A stretch of 64,000 nt of DNA. Source: CAVQGZ01 sp942491665. Lineage in GTDB: Bacteria; Actinomycetota; Actinomycetes; Jiangellales; Jiangellaceae. Positions within the stretch are counted from its first letter, which is position 1. Each line of letters begins with the position of its first letter. Shown piece after piece: positions 46,110-53,423 of this stretch. The notes beneath the pieces are model-generated. The model was not told the DNA's origin. It worked only from the letters and a program-made list of their open reading frames with translations, and ran no database searches. The DNA is taken from the NCBI GenBank assembly GCA_942491665.1, contig CALOBR010000010.1:62001-126000 (forward strand), written 5' to 3'. The position numbers were made by a program, and so were the translations under genes.

Positions 46110-47171
46110 GTGGTCGAGGCGATTCTGCTGGTCGGGGGTCTGGGGACGCGGCTGCGTCCGTTGACTGAGCACGTGCCCAAGCCGATGCTGCCGGTGGCGG
46201 GGGTGCCGTTCGTGGCGCACCAGGTCGCCCGTGCGGCGGCGGCGGGCGTGACGCGCGTGGTGCTGGCCACGTCATACCGCGCCGAGGCGTTCGAGCGCTA
46301 CGTCCCCGAGCTCAGCCAGTACGGCGCCGAGGTCGACCTGATGCTGGAGTCGACCCCGCTGGGAACCGCGGGAGCCATCCGCAACGCCGCCGAGCGGCTG
46401 GGCAGCGACCCAGACGACCCGGTCGTCGTCTTCAACGGCGACGTGCTGGACGGGCACGACCTCGCTGCTCAGCTGGCCCGGCACCGTGAGTTCGACGCCG
46501 ACGTCACGCTCTACCTCACCGAGGTCGACGACCCGCGGGCGTTCGGCAGCGTTCTCGTCGGCCCGGACGGACGGGTGTCGGAGTTTCTGGAGAAGTCGCC
46601 CGAACCGGTGACCAACCGGGTCAACGCCGGCTGCTACGTGTTTCGACGAGCGCTTCTCGACGAGATCCCGCAAGGACGGGTCGTGTCGGTCGAGCGCGAG
46701 ACCTTTCCCGCGCTGCTCGCGCAGGACCGGATGGTGCTCGGCCACGTCGACCGCGCCTACTGGACCGATCTGGGCACCCCCGAGCTGTACGTGCAGGGCT
46801 CGGCCGACCTCGTGCGTGGCGTGATCGTTCCGTCGGCCCGGCCCGGCCCACCGGGGGAGGCCCTGATTCGCCCGGGGGCGATAGTGCACCCCACAGCGCG
46901 GGTGTACGGGGGAAGCTCGGTGCTGCCCGGCGCCGTGATCGGGCCCGACTGCGTGATCGAGGGGTCGGTGGTGATGGCCGACGCGGTCGTCGGCGCCGCC
47001 AGCCGGGTGCGTATGTCGGCCATCGGGCACGGGGCTCAGGTCGCCGAGAACGTGCTCGTCGACCACGCGGTGGTCGGCGCCGATGCGCGTATCGGCACGG
47101 GCAACGAGCTGCGCCGCGGAGCCCGGGTGTCGGCCGGTCTCGACCTACCTGCCGACGCGCTGCACTTCTGA
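46110..47171 (+). CDS. Mannose-1-phosphate guanylyltransferase-like NDP-sugar pyrophosphorylase
   Basis: 353 residues. Nucleotidyltransferase signature ILLVGGLGTRLRPLTEHVPKPMLPV (in two runs), VFNGDVLDG with metal-binding Asp, ESTPLGTAGAIRNA and WTDLGTPELYVQGS. A left-handed beta-helix C-terminal domain is built of hexapeptides (GAIVHPTARVYGGSSVLPGAVIG in part). Closest in style to mycobacterial ManB (Rv3264c), which makes GDP-mannose for lipoarabinomannan. Glucose-1-phosphate thymidylyl- or uridylyl-transfer is the alternative. Leaderless-type GTG. Confidence 0.88.
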   Translation: MVEAILLVGGLGTRLRPLTEHVPKPMLPVAGVPFVAHQVARAAAAGVTRVVLATSYRAEAFERYVPELSQYGAEVDLMLESTPLGTAGAIRNAAERLGSDPDDPVVVFNGDVLDGHDLAAQLARHREFDADVTLYLTEVDDPRAFGSVLVGPDGRVSEFLEKSPEPVTNRVNAGCYVFRRALLDEIPQGRVVSVERETFPALLAQDRMVLGHVDRAYWTDLGTPELYVQGSADLVRGVIVPSARPGPPGEALIRPGAIVHPTARVYGGSSVLPGAVIGPDCVIEGSVVMADAVVGAASRVRMSAIGHGAQVAENVLVDHAVVGADARIGTGNELRRGARVSAGLDLPADALHF

Positions 47172-47175
47172 CTCG

Positions 47176-48090
47176 ATGGGCACGCTTGTGGCCGAGCGTC
47201 GGTGGCGGCCGGGGTTCGCGCTGTCGCTTCGCCTCGTCCTGGGTGTCCACCGCCGCGGTGGGGGAGACCCCACGTTCGTGACGGACGCGGCTGGAGCGCT
47301 CTGGCGCACGGCCCGCACGCCGGATGGTCCCGGGACGGTGCGCTTCGTGAGCGACGGCGACGAGGTGGCTATCGCCGCCTGGGGCGCTGGGGCGGCGTGG
47401 CTGGTCGAGCACGCCCCCGACTGGCTCTCGGCTGCCGACGACCTCGACGGGTTTCGTCCCACCCCCACGGTGCTGCGTGACGGCGCGCGCCGCACCGGCG
47501 GGCCACGGCTCGGGAGCACCGGACTGGTCATGGAGGCGCTCGTCCCCTCGGTGCTGGAGCAGAAGGTGACCGGCGGGGAGGCCCGGCGTGCCTGGCGCTG
47601 GCTGCTGCGGCGCTATGGCGAGCCCGCGCCTGGTCCGGCGGCCGGCATGGTCGTCGTCCCCTCGCCGCAGACGTGGCGGACGATCCCGTCCTGGGACTGG
47701 CACCGCGCAGGTGTGGGGCCGCAGCGCTCGGCCACGATCGTGCGGGCTGCCGGGCTGGCGTCTCGGCTGGAGGAGATCACCGCCATGGACCCCGAGCAGG
47801 CCGACCGGCGGTTGCGCGCCGTGGCTGGCATCGGTGCCTGGACGTCGGCTGAGGTTCGCCAACGTGCGCTGGGGGACGCAGACGCGGTCTCGGTGGGCGA
47901 CTTGCACGTCCCGCGGCTTGTCAACTACGCCCTGACCGGCCAGGTCAGCGACTCTGACGACGACATGCTCAGCGCGCTGGAGCCATACCGGGGGCACCGG
48001 TTCAGGGTGCAGCGGATTCTTGAGCTCTCCGAGGTGCGTGCTCCTCGTTTCGGCCCGAGGTACGCCCCGCACGACTTTCGCACAGGCTGA
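47176..48090 (+). CDS. DNA-3-methyladenine glycosylase II-like (AlkA family)
   Basis: 304 residues of the HhH-GPD superfamily. An N-terminal AlkA-like domain with ARTPDGPGTVRFV leads to LVPSVLEQKVTGGEARRAW. The HhH is LRAVAGIGAWTSAEVRQRAL, and the catalytic Asp is in DAVSVGDLHVPRLVNY. It removes alkylated purines. No iron-sulfur cysteines, which excludes MutY/Nth. It begins five bases after the nucleotidyltransferase stop; the GC-rich hairpin after its stop may terminate it. Confidence 0.86.
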   Translation: MGTLVAERRWRPGFALSLRLVLGVHRRGGGDPTFVTDAAGALWRTARTPDGPGTVRFVSDGDEVAIAAWGAGAAWLVEHAPDWLSAADDLDGFRPTPTVLRDGARRTGGPRLGSTGLVMEALVPSVLEQKVTGGEARRAWRWLLRRYGEPAPGPAAGMVVVPSPQTWRTIPSWDWHRAGVGPQRSATIVRAAGLASRLEEITAMDPEQADRRLRAVAGIGAWTSAEVRQRALGDADAVSVGDLHVPRLVNYALTGQVSDSDDDMLSALEPYRGHRFRVQRILELSEVRAPRFGPRYAPHDFRTG

Positions 48091-48097
48091 GCGCGCC

Positions 48098-48114
48098 GAC
48101 GCGCGCGGCGCGTC
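48098..48114 (+). terminator. Hairpin after the AlkA-like gene
   Basis: GACGCG-CGCGG-CGCGTC, six pairs, directly before the proC -10. No T-run, so it is weak as an intrinsic terminator. Confidence 0.3.
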
Positions 48115-48117
48115 GCC

Positions 48118-48123
48118 TACCGT
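48118..48123 (+). promoter_or_regulatory. Leaderless-type -10 of proC
   Basis: TACCGT ends six bases before ATG 48130. No Shine-Dalgarno. Confidence 0.55.
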
Positions 48124-48129
48124 GGCGCC

Positions 48130-48945
48130 ATGAAGATCGCGGTGGTCGGTGGCGGCGTCATGGGGGAGAGCATCGTGGCCGGGCTTCTGGACTCCGGGCC
48201 CACCGACGGCGCACGCGTCGAGGTCGCCGTCGTCGAGCAGAACCCTGAGCGGGCGGCCGAGCTGGCCCAACGTCATGCGATCACGGTCACCGACGTGGCC
48301 ACGGCCGTCGGCGACGCCGACGTAGCCATCCTCGCCGTCAAGCCGCACGACGTAGCGGCCGCGAGCGAGACCGCGCTCGATGTGCTGTCGCTCGATTGTG
48401 TCGTCGTCTCCGTCGCCGCCGGCTTGACGATCGCCCAGCTCGAGGGCTGGCTGCCGCTGCAGCAGCCGGTCGTGCGGGCCATGCCCAACACGCCCGCCCT
48501 GGTACGCGCCGGGATGACCGCCATCTGCGCGGGCACCTACGCCACCGACGAGCACATGGCGACGGCGCACGGCGTACTGGCCTCGGTCGGCGCGGTGGTG
48601 CGCGTGCCCGAGGCCCAGATGGACGCCGTCGCCGCGATCTCCGGCTCCGGTCCTGCCTACGTCTTTCTCGTGGTCGAGGCATTGGTCGAGGCAGGTGTGC
48701 GGGCCGGGCTGGCGCGCGCGTTGGCTACCGAGCTCACGGTGGCGACGCTCTCCGGGTCGGCGCGGCTCATCGAGCAGTCCGGGGAGCACCCGGCGATCCT
48801 GCGCGAGCGGGTCACCTCGCCCGGCGGGACGACGGCTGCGGCGCTGCACCAGCTCGAGGCGCACGGGCTGCGCGCGGCCTTCCTCGACGCAGTGCTGGCC
48901 AACCGCGACCGCTCGCGCGAGCTGGCAGCACCGGACGCCCCCTGA
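48130..48945 (+). CDS. proC: Pyrroline-5-carboxylate reductase
   Basis: 271 residues. Last step of proline biosynthesis, using NAD(P)H. Rossmann motif IAVVGGGVMGESIVAGLL, then AILAVKPHDV, VVSVAAGLTIAQLEGWL, VRAMPNTPALVRAGMT and the proC signature region (EHPAILRERVTSPGGTTAAALHQL in part). The C-terminal dimer helices are complete. It has the expected place in the Rv0500-like cluster, but the genes that follow there in mycobacteria are displaced about 10 kb downstream here. Confidence 0.95.
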   Translation: MKIAVVGGGVMGESIVAGLLDSGPTDGARVEVAVVEQNPERAAELAQRHAITVTDVATAVGDADVAILAVKPHDVAAASETALDVLSLDCVVVSVAAGLTIAQLEGWLPLQQPVVRAMPNTPALVRAGMTAICAGTYATDEHMATAHGVLASVGAVVRVPEAQMDAVAAISGSGPAYVFLVVEALVEAGVRAGLARALATELTVATLSGSARLIEQSGEHPAILRERVTSPGGTTAAALHQLEAHGLRAAFLDAVLANRDRSRELAAPDAP

Positions 48946-48970
48946 GCCAGACGCCCAGATCAGCGGGCCG

Positions 48971-50005
48971 TCATCGGATGTTGGGCAGGTGGCGCTCCAG
49001 GCGTTGCTTGAACTCCAGGTGAGTGTGCGGGTCGAGCAGGTTCAGCGCAGTGAGGCCGGACAGTCGGGAGACCAGCGCGATGCCTGCGGTCGTGTTGGCC
49101 GCGCCTCCTGCGACGACGTCGGGCTTGGTGCCGAAGGCGTCCATCAGGCCTGCGACGGAGTAGGGGTCCGACGCGCACAGCACTGTGAAGCGGATCTGGC
49201 GGCCGATGAGATCGGCGAGTGCGGCACCGTTGTACTCCTCCAATGGAGAGGCTCCCGCCTCGACGACGGCGACGTCCGCCCCGCACGAGCCCATCCGAGC
49301 GAGCACGGTCGAGATGGCGGCGACGTAGTCGTCTTCGCAGACGGCTGTCGAGGGTAGGCCGGCGTCGACGAAGTCGAACACCGCCGTGGCGCCCGCGTCC
49401 CACATCGCCAACGGGTCGCGGTAGCGGGCGGCCCCCGTGAGCTTGGCGCCGACGACAACCAGGCCGAGGTCGCGCAGCAGCCCGACGACGACCTTGGCCG
49501 ACTCCGTCTTGCCGGCCGACATCGACGTCCCGATCACCAGCACCACGGGCAGGTCGAACGTCGCACCGGCCGGGGCCGCGACGACCCAGTCGCGCATCCG
49601 TGTCGGCTCACCGTGCAGGTGCAGGTGACCGACGTAGTCGAGGCTCACCAGGGGCGGGAGGAAGGGCGACACCGACGTGGCGCGGCCCATGAGACCGGCC
49701 GAGGTCAGCAGATGCATGTGGCCGTCGTCGGTGATGTCGCGCCAGTCGCCAACCGCCTCGAGCGTGGCGGCCCGCCGCCCGAGGGCGCCGGTGACGAGCT
49801 CGCCGCGCGTCACGTCGGCCATGCGCCCGTTGGGCAGCTCGACCTGGTGCAGGGCCCGTGACACCTCGGTGACCCGACCCACGACGTAGTCGCCGGTGGC
49901 CCATCTGGTGCGGCTGATCGGAACGATGCTCGTGGCAGCGGAGTCGATGTCGGCGATACGCGTGACGGTCGTGGGGACGATCCGGGTGGCGGTGCCGGTG
50001 CTCAT
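48971..50005 (-). CDS. DUF1611 family P-loop protein (DgcN-like)
   Basis: 344 residues. The N-terminal domain (TRWATGDYVVGRVTEVSRA, ELPNGRM) is followed by a P-loop domain with VLVIGTSMSAGKTESAKVV, LVVVGAKLTGAARYRDPLA, VVEAGASPLEEYNG and FGTKPDVVAGGAANTT. DUF1611 proteins were long uncharacterised; a marine homologue, DgcN, is reported as a D-glutamate N-acetyltransferase in D-glutamate catabolism. An AGGAGG ribosome site precedes the ATG. It is last in an operon with an M20 hydrolase and a flavin reductase. Confidence 0.82.
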   Translation of the reverse strand: MSTGTATRIVPTTVTRIADIDSAATSIVPISRTRWATGDYVVGRVTEVSRALHQVELPNGRMADVTRGELVTGALGRRAATLEAVGDWRDITDDGHMHLLTSAGLMGRATSVSPFLPPLVSLDYVGHLHLHGEPTRMRDWVVAAPAGATFDLPVVLVIGTSMSAGKTESAKVVVGLLRDLGLVVVGAKLTGAARYRDPLAMWDAGATAVFDFVDAGLPSTAVCEDDYVAAISTVLARMGSCGADVAVVEAGASPLEEYNGAALADLIGRQIRFTVLCASDPYSVAGLMDAFGTKPDVVAGGAANTTAGIALVSRLSGLTALNLLDPHTHLEFKQRLERHLPNIR

Positions 50006-50016
50006 GGCGTTCCTCC

Positions 50017-51246
50017 TCACCGGGGGACGAGGGCGAGCGGGTCAGCAACACTGGGCACGTGCCCCGCCCGAACGGCCGGCAGCAGCAGCAGACCGGTCAG
50101 CAAGGCGGTGCGCTGCACCCATCCGGGCACGAAGACTCGCTCGTGCTCAGCGTGGGCGCCGTCCCCCACCGCCCCGAGCCCGTCGAGCGTGGGGGCCACC
50201 TGGCTGGCGGTGTTGCCGTCCGACCCCCCGCCCGCGGTCGCCTCGGGCAGCGCCAGGCCCATCTCGGCGGCGACGGCGACGGCCTGGTCGTACAGCGCGG
50301 CGTTGCGCTCGGTGCGCTCCAGGGGAGGTCGGCCCATCCCGCCGTCGACACTCAGCGACGTGCCTGGGGTGGTCGGTTGCAGGGCCCGAATCGCTGCGTC
50401 AACCGTCTCGGCGTCCTCGCTGGTGAGAACGCGCACGTCGATCACCGCGCTGCTCTCCGGCGCGATCACGTTGGGCTGGATGCCGCCGGAGACCATTCCC
50501 ACGTTGACGGTCACGCCACGGTCGTGGTCGTTGAGCGCGAACAGCCGCTGGATCACGGTGGAGAGCTCGAGGATGGCACTTGCCCCCGCGGTCGGGTCGA
50601 GACCCGCGTGCGCGGCCTTGCCGTGCACGGTGACCGTGTAGCGGCCCAACCCCTTGCGCGCCGTCTTCAGTGCGCCCTGCGAGCCGAGCGACGGCTCGAG
50701 CACCATCGCTCGGTCGGCCGCGGCGGCCAAGGTGCGAATGGCCGCGGTCGACTCGCGGCTGCCGATCTCTTCGTCGCTGTTGACCAGCAGCACGGGGGTC
50801 ACGCTCGGGTGACGTCCGATCTCGGTGAGCAGGTCCAGTGCGGTCAGCACCTGCACGAGCCCGGCCTTCATGTCATAGGTGCCCGGGCCGTGCAGCAGGT
50901 CGCCGTCGCGGGTCGGGGGGCGCTGCGCGGTGGTGCCGCGGGGCCACACCGTGTCGGAGTGCCCGATGAGCAGCTGGAACGGCGCGGGTGGGCCGGGCAT
51001 GGCGGCGACCAGTGTTCCGCCGCTTCGGCCCCCACCCGGCAACCGCAGCGTGCGTGCGCCACGAGCGCTCATCTCGGCTTCCACGTGGTCGAGCACCGGC
51101 TGCTGGGCCGTGGGGTCGCTGGACGGCGACTCCATCTGCGCCAGTGTCACCAGATGCGCGACCATCGACTCGTCGCGACGAGCGGCCGCGGCAAGCAGCG
51201 CGGTGGCGACATCGGTGTCGAGCGTGGACGGTGCCCACGGCGCCAT
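50017..51246 (-). CDS. M20 family metallopeptidase/deacylase (carboxypeptidase G2-like)
   Basis: 409 residues. Metal ligands: LLIGHSDTVW (His), GPGTYDMKAGL (bridging Asp), NSDEEIGSRES (general base and ligand Glu) and a late GDGAHAEHERVF histidine. The dimerisation lid contains VTVHGKAAHAGLDP. M20 enzymes cut terminal amino acids or N-acyl groups from glutamate, ornithine or peptides. With the DUF1611 gene 11 bases downstream, an N-acyl-glutamate substrate is an attractive inference. No signal peptide. Confidence 0.9.
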   Translation of the reverse strand: MAPWAPSTLDTDVATALLAAAARRDESMVAHLVTLAQMESPSSDPTAQQPVLDHVEAEMSARGARTLRLPGGGRSGGTLVAAMPGPPAPFQLLIGHSDTVWPRGTTAQRPPTRDGDLLHGPGTYDMKAGLVQVLTALDLLTEIGRHPSVTPVLLVNSDEEIGSRESTAAIRTLAAAADRAMVLEPSLGSQGALKTARKGLGRYTVTVHGKAAHAGLDPTAGASAILELSTVIQRLFALNDHDRGVTVNVGMVSGGIQPNVIAPESSAVIDVRVLTSEDAETVDAAIRALQPTTPGTSLSVDGGMGRPPLERTERNAALYDQAVAVAAEMGLALPEATAGGGSDGNTASQVAPTLDGLGAVGDGAHAEHERVFVPGWVQRTALLTGLLLLPAVRAGHVPSVADPLALVPR

Positions 51247-51254
51247 GGGTGCCC

Positions 51255-51869
51255 CTATCGCGAGAATCCCAGGTGGTACGGGAACGAGACGGTGTCGCTC
51301 ACCGTGGCCACCCGGCCCGGGTTGATGTAGGCCAGCAGTGGCGAGGCGTGCACGATGTCGGCGTCGTCGACGTCGAAGGTGCGCAGCATCTGCTCGGCGA
51401 CGTGCGCGGCGACGACGCGTCCGATGACCATCACGTTCTCGCCGAGGTCGTCGATGATGCGGTCGAGCTCGCACTCCAGGTGCACGCGGCATCCATCGAC
51501 CAGCACACCCTCGACCTTCTTGGCAGCGGTCAGCGGCAGCACTTGCACCGTCGGCTTGGTGCCGTCGGAGGCGCGGGGTGCCGCGGCGAGGCTGGTGTGC
51601 AGCAGCATCGGTGGTGTCGGGTAGCCGACGGTGAAGGCGTCGTTCGCCACGAGGTTCTTGAAGGTGCCGTGGTCGGGGTGACACACGAACGCGAAGTAGT
51701 TGTCCCAGCTGGCCGGCATGGCCAGGTGCTTGGGTGCGATGTCGGGCTCACCGTCCGGCTCGATCGTGCCGATGAGCACCAGGGGGGCGAGGACGGGGAA
51801 TCGTTCCCAGATGGGTGCGTCCGTCGGCAGGCTCACGTACCGAGTCTTCGTCGTCGCCTCGCCGCTCAT
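51255..51869 (-). CDS. Flavin reductase-like FMN-binding protein
   Basis: 204 residues of the split-barrel flavin reductase fold: FPVLAPLVLIGTIEPDGEPDIAPKHLAM (in two runs), NYFAFVCHPDHGTFKNLV, FTVGYP and HLECELDRIIDDLGENVMVIGRVVAAHV. Members reduce FMN for a partner oxygenase or act alone; no oxygenase is nearby. GAGGAGG precedes the ATG, and TAGCGT further upstream is a -10 candidate. First gene of the three-gene leftward operon. Confidence 0.85.
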   Translation of the reverse strand: MSGEATTKTRYVSLPTDAPIWERFPVLAPLVLIGTIEPDGEPDIAPKHLAMPASWDNYFAFVCHPDHGTFKNLVANDAFTVGYPTPPMLLHTSLAAAPRASDGTKPTVQVLPLTAAKKVEGVLVDGCRVHLECELDRIIDDLGENVMVIGRVVAAHVAEQMLRTFDVDDADIVHASPLLAYINPGRVATVSDTVSFPYHLGFSR

Positions 51870-52003
51870 GGGGGCCTCCTCATGCTGACGCTAGTGAGAC
51901 AGCGGGCCGTTGGGATCGGGTCCAAGGTCCCGGGAGAGGGCTGGTTCTTCTGTCCACAGATGCGGGCGAGGGCCTGGTTTGTGTCGCAGGTAAATGCGAC
52001 TAT

Positions 52004-52019
52004 TCATACATGTGTTCGA
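52004..52019 (+). promoter_or_regulatory. Degenerate LexA (SOS)-like box over the DUF222-HNH start
   Basis: TCATAC-ATGT-GTTCGA compares with TCGAAC-N4-GTTCGA: the right half is perfect, the left half has two mismatches. It covers the ATG. Confidence 0.35.
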
Positions 52020-53371
52020 ACGATGTGGCGGTGGGGGTCGCCCCCGCGGCTTCCGGTGCGTCCGCGACGGCGCACGCGCCATCGATCGCCGCAGAGCTTC
52101 ACGGGGTGCTCGACCGGCTGTTGTCGGCTGATCTGTCCGGTCTCAGGGCAGACGAGCGCACCGAGCTCGTGACGCGGGTGGTGAGGGCCGAGCACCGGCT
52201 GCACGCGGGCGTCCTCGACGCGGTGGCGGCTTTCGACGGCGCGGACGTTGCGGCGCCGACCCGCCACCGCACTACGAAGCGCTGGCTTGAGCTGCGCACC
52301 CGTATCTCGGCGGGAACGGCCAGTCACGTCACTCGCACCGCACGGGCGCTGCGCGATCACCTGCCTGACACGCGTGACGCGCTGGCCCAGGGTCTGGTGT
52401 CGCCGCAGCACGTGTCCGCGATAGTGGGTGTGGTGAGCACGATCGGTGCCGACCATGCGGTGGCGGCCGAGCCGCTGCTGCTCGATCTCGCATCGATGTT
52501 CGAGCCGGCGGTCGTCCGCAATGCCGCGGCGCGCATCCACCAGGCCGTCGATCCCGATGGGGCCGAGCGGGCGATGCGCGACGCTTATGAGCGACGAGGG
52601 CTGAAGCTGTCGATCGTGGGCGGGTTCGGCTACCTCAACGGCATCTTCGACCTCGAGTCGACCGAGCTGCTCCAGTCCGCGTTCATGCCGTTGATGACGA
52701 AGTCGGGAGACGGTGATCGGCGCAGCACGGGCCAGTTGCGCGCCGACGCACTCCTCGACCTCGCCAAGAGTGGGCTGGACTTCGGGCTGGAGCCGCAGCT
52801 GGGCGGGGAGCGTCCGCACGTGTCCGTCGTCATCGACGAGCGGGCGCTGCGCTCGGGTGTCGGCTCTGCCGACCTGCCATGGACGGGGGCGGCGGTCCCT
52901 GCCGGCGTCGCGCGGCGGTGGGCGTGCGACGCGACGGTCACCCCAGTGCTCGCGACGTTGTTGCCTCCGCCGAACGGCGGCGCGAGCCAACCGTCGAGTG
53001 CAGCAGCGGTGCAGATCGGTGGTGGCTGGATGCCGATGGACGTCGGCCGGGCCGCGCGCACCGTCACCACCGGTCAGACCAAGGCGCTGCGGGTGCGCGA
53101 CGGGGGCTGCGTGCACCCTGGGTGCAGCCGCACGGCTGCCTTCTGCGACGCCCACCACGTCCGCCACTGGGCCGACGGCGGGGCGACGGCGCTGGAGAAC
53201 TTGGTGCTGCTCTGTCGGCACCACCACCGCACCCTGCATGCGGAGCTGTGGAGTCTCACGCCTGATGCGGGGCAGCCTGGGCGATTCTGGGCCGGCTCGG
53301 CCGGGTGGGACAGGCCTGCCCAGACGGCGGCCGACCGGTTACCGCCGATCCAGGTGGCGGCCCGCGAGTAG
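52010..53371 (+). CDS. DUF222 domain HNH endonuclease (13E12-repeat-type)
   Basis: 453 residues. A long helical DUF222 domain (from AAELHGVLDRLLSADLSGL to about residue 270) is followed by a C-terminal HNH nuclease core: CVHPGCSRTAAFCDAHHVRHW, then NLVLLCRHHHRTLH. The family occurs in many copies in actinobacterial genomes (13E12 family in mycobacteria) and behaves like a mobile or domesticated nuclease of unknown role. ATG 52010 is within an SOS-like site. It is converging on the STAND gene and marks the region between proC and bldC as recently rearranged. Confidence 0.88.
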   Translation: MCSNDVAVGVAPAASGASATAHAPSIAAELHGVLDRLLSADLSGLRADERTELVTRVVRAEHRLHAGVLDAVAAFDGADVAAPTRHRTTKRWLELRTRISAGTASHVTRTARALRDHLPDTRDALAQGLVSPQHVSAIVGVVSTIGADHAVAAEPLLLDLASMFEPAVVRNAAARIHQAVDPDGAERAMRDAYERRGLKLSIVGGFGYLNGIFDLESTELLQSAFMPLMTKSGDGDRRSTGQLRADALLDLAKSGLDFGLEPQLGGERPHVSVVIDERALRSGVGSADLPWTGAAVPAGVARRWACDATVTPVLATLLPPPNGGASQPSSAAAVQIGGGWMPMDVGRAARTVTTGQTKALRVRDGGCVHPGCSRTAAFCDAHHVRHWADGGATALENLVLLCRHHHRTLHAELWSLTPDAGQPGRFWAGSAGWDRPAQTAADRLPPIQVAARE

Positions 53372-53423
53372 TCGGGTCGACCGGCGGCGTACTCGTCGAT
53401 GCGTTCGTCGAGGCTTCAGCCGA

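Noticed and set aside
46621..48864. Minus-strand open frame of about 750 codons spanning three plus-strand genes
   Set aside because: It crosses three intact genes (nucleotidyltransferase, AlkA-like, proC) and shows no domain.
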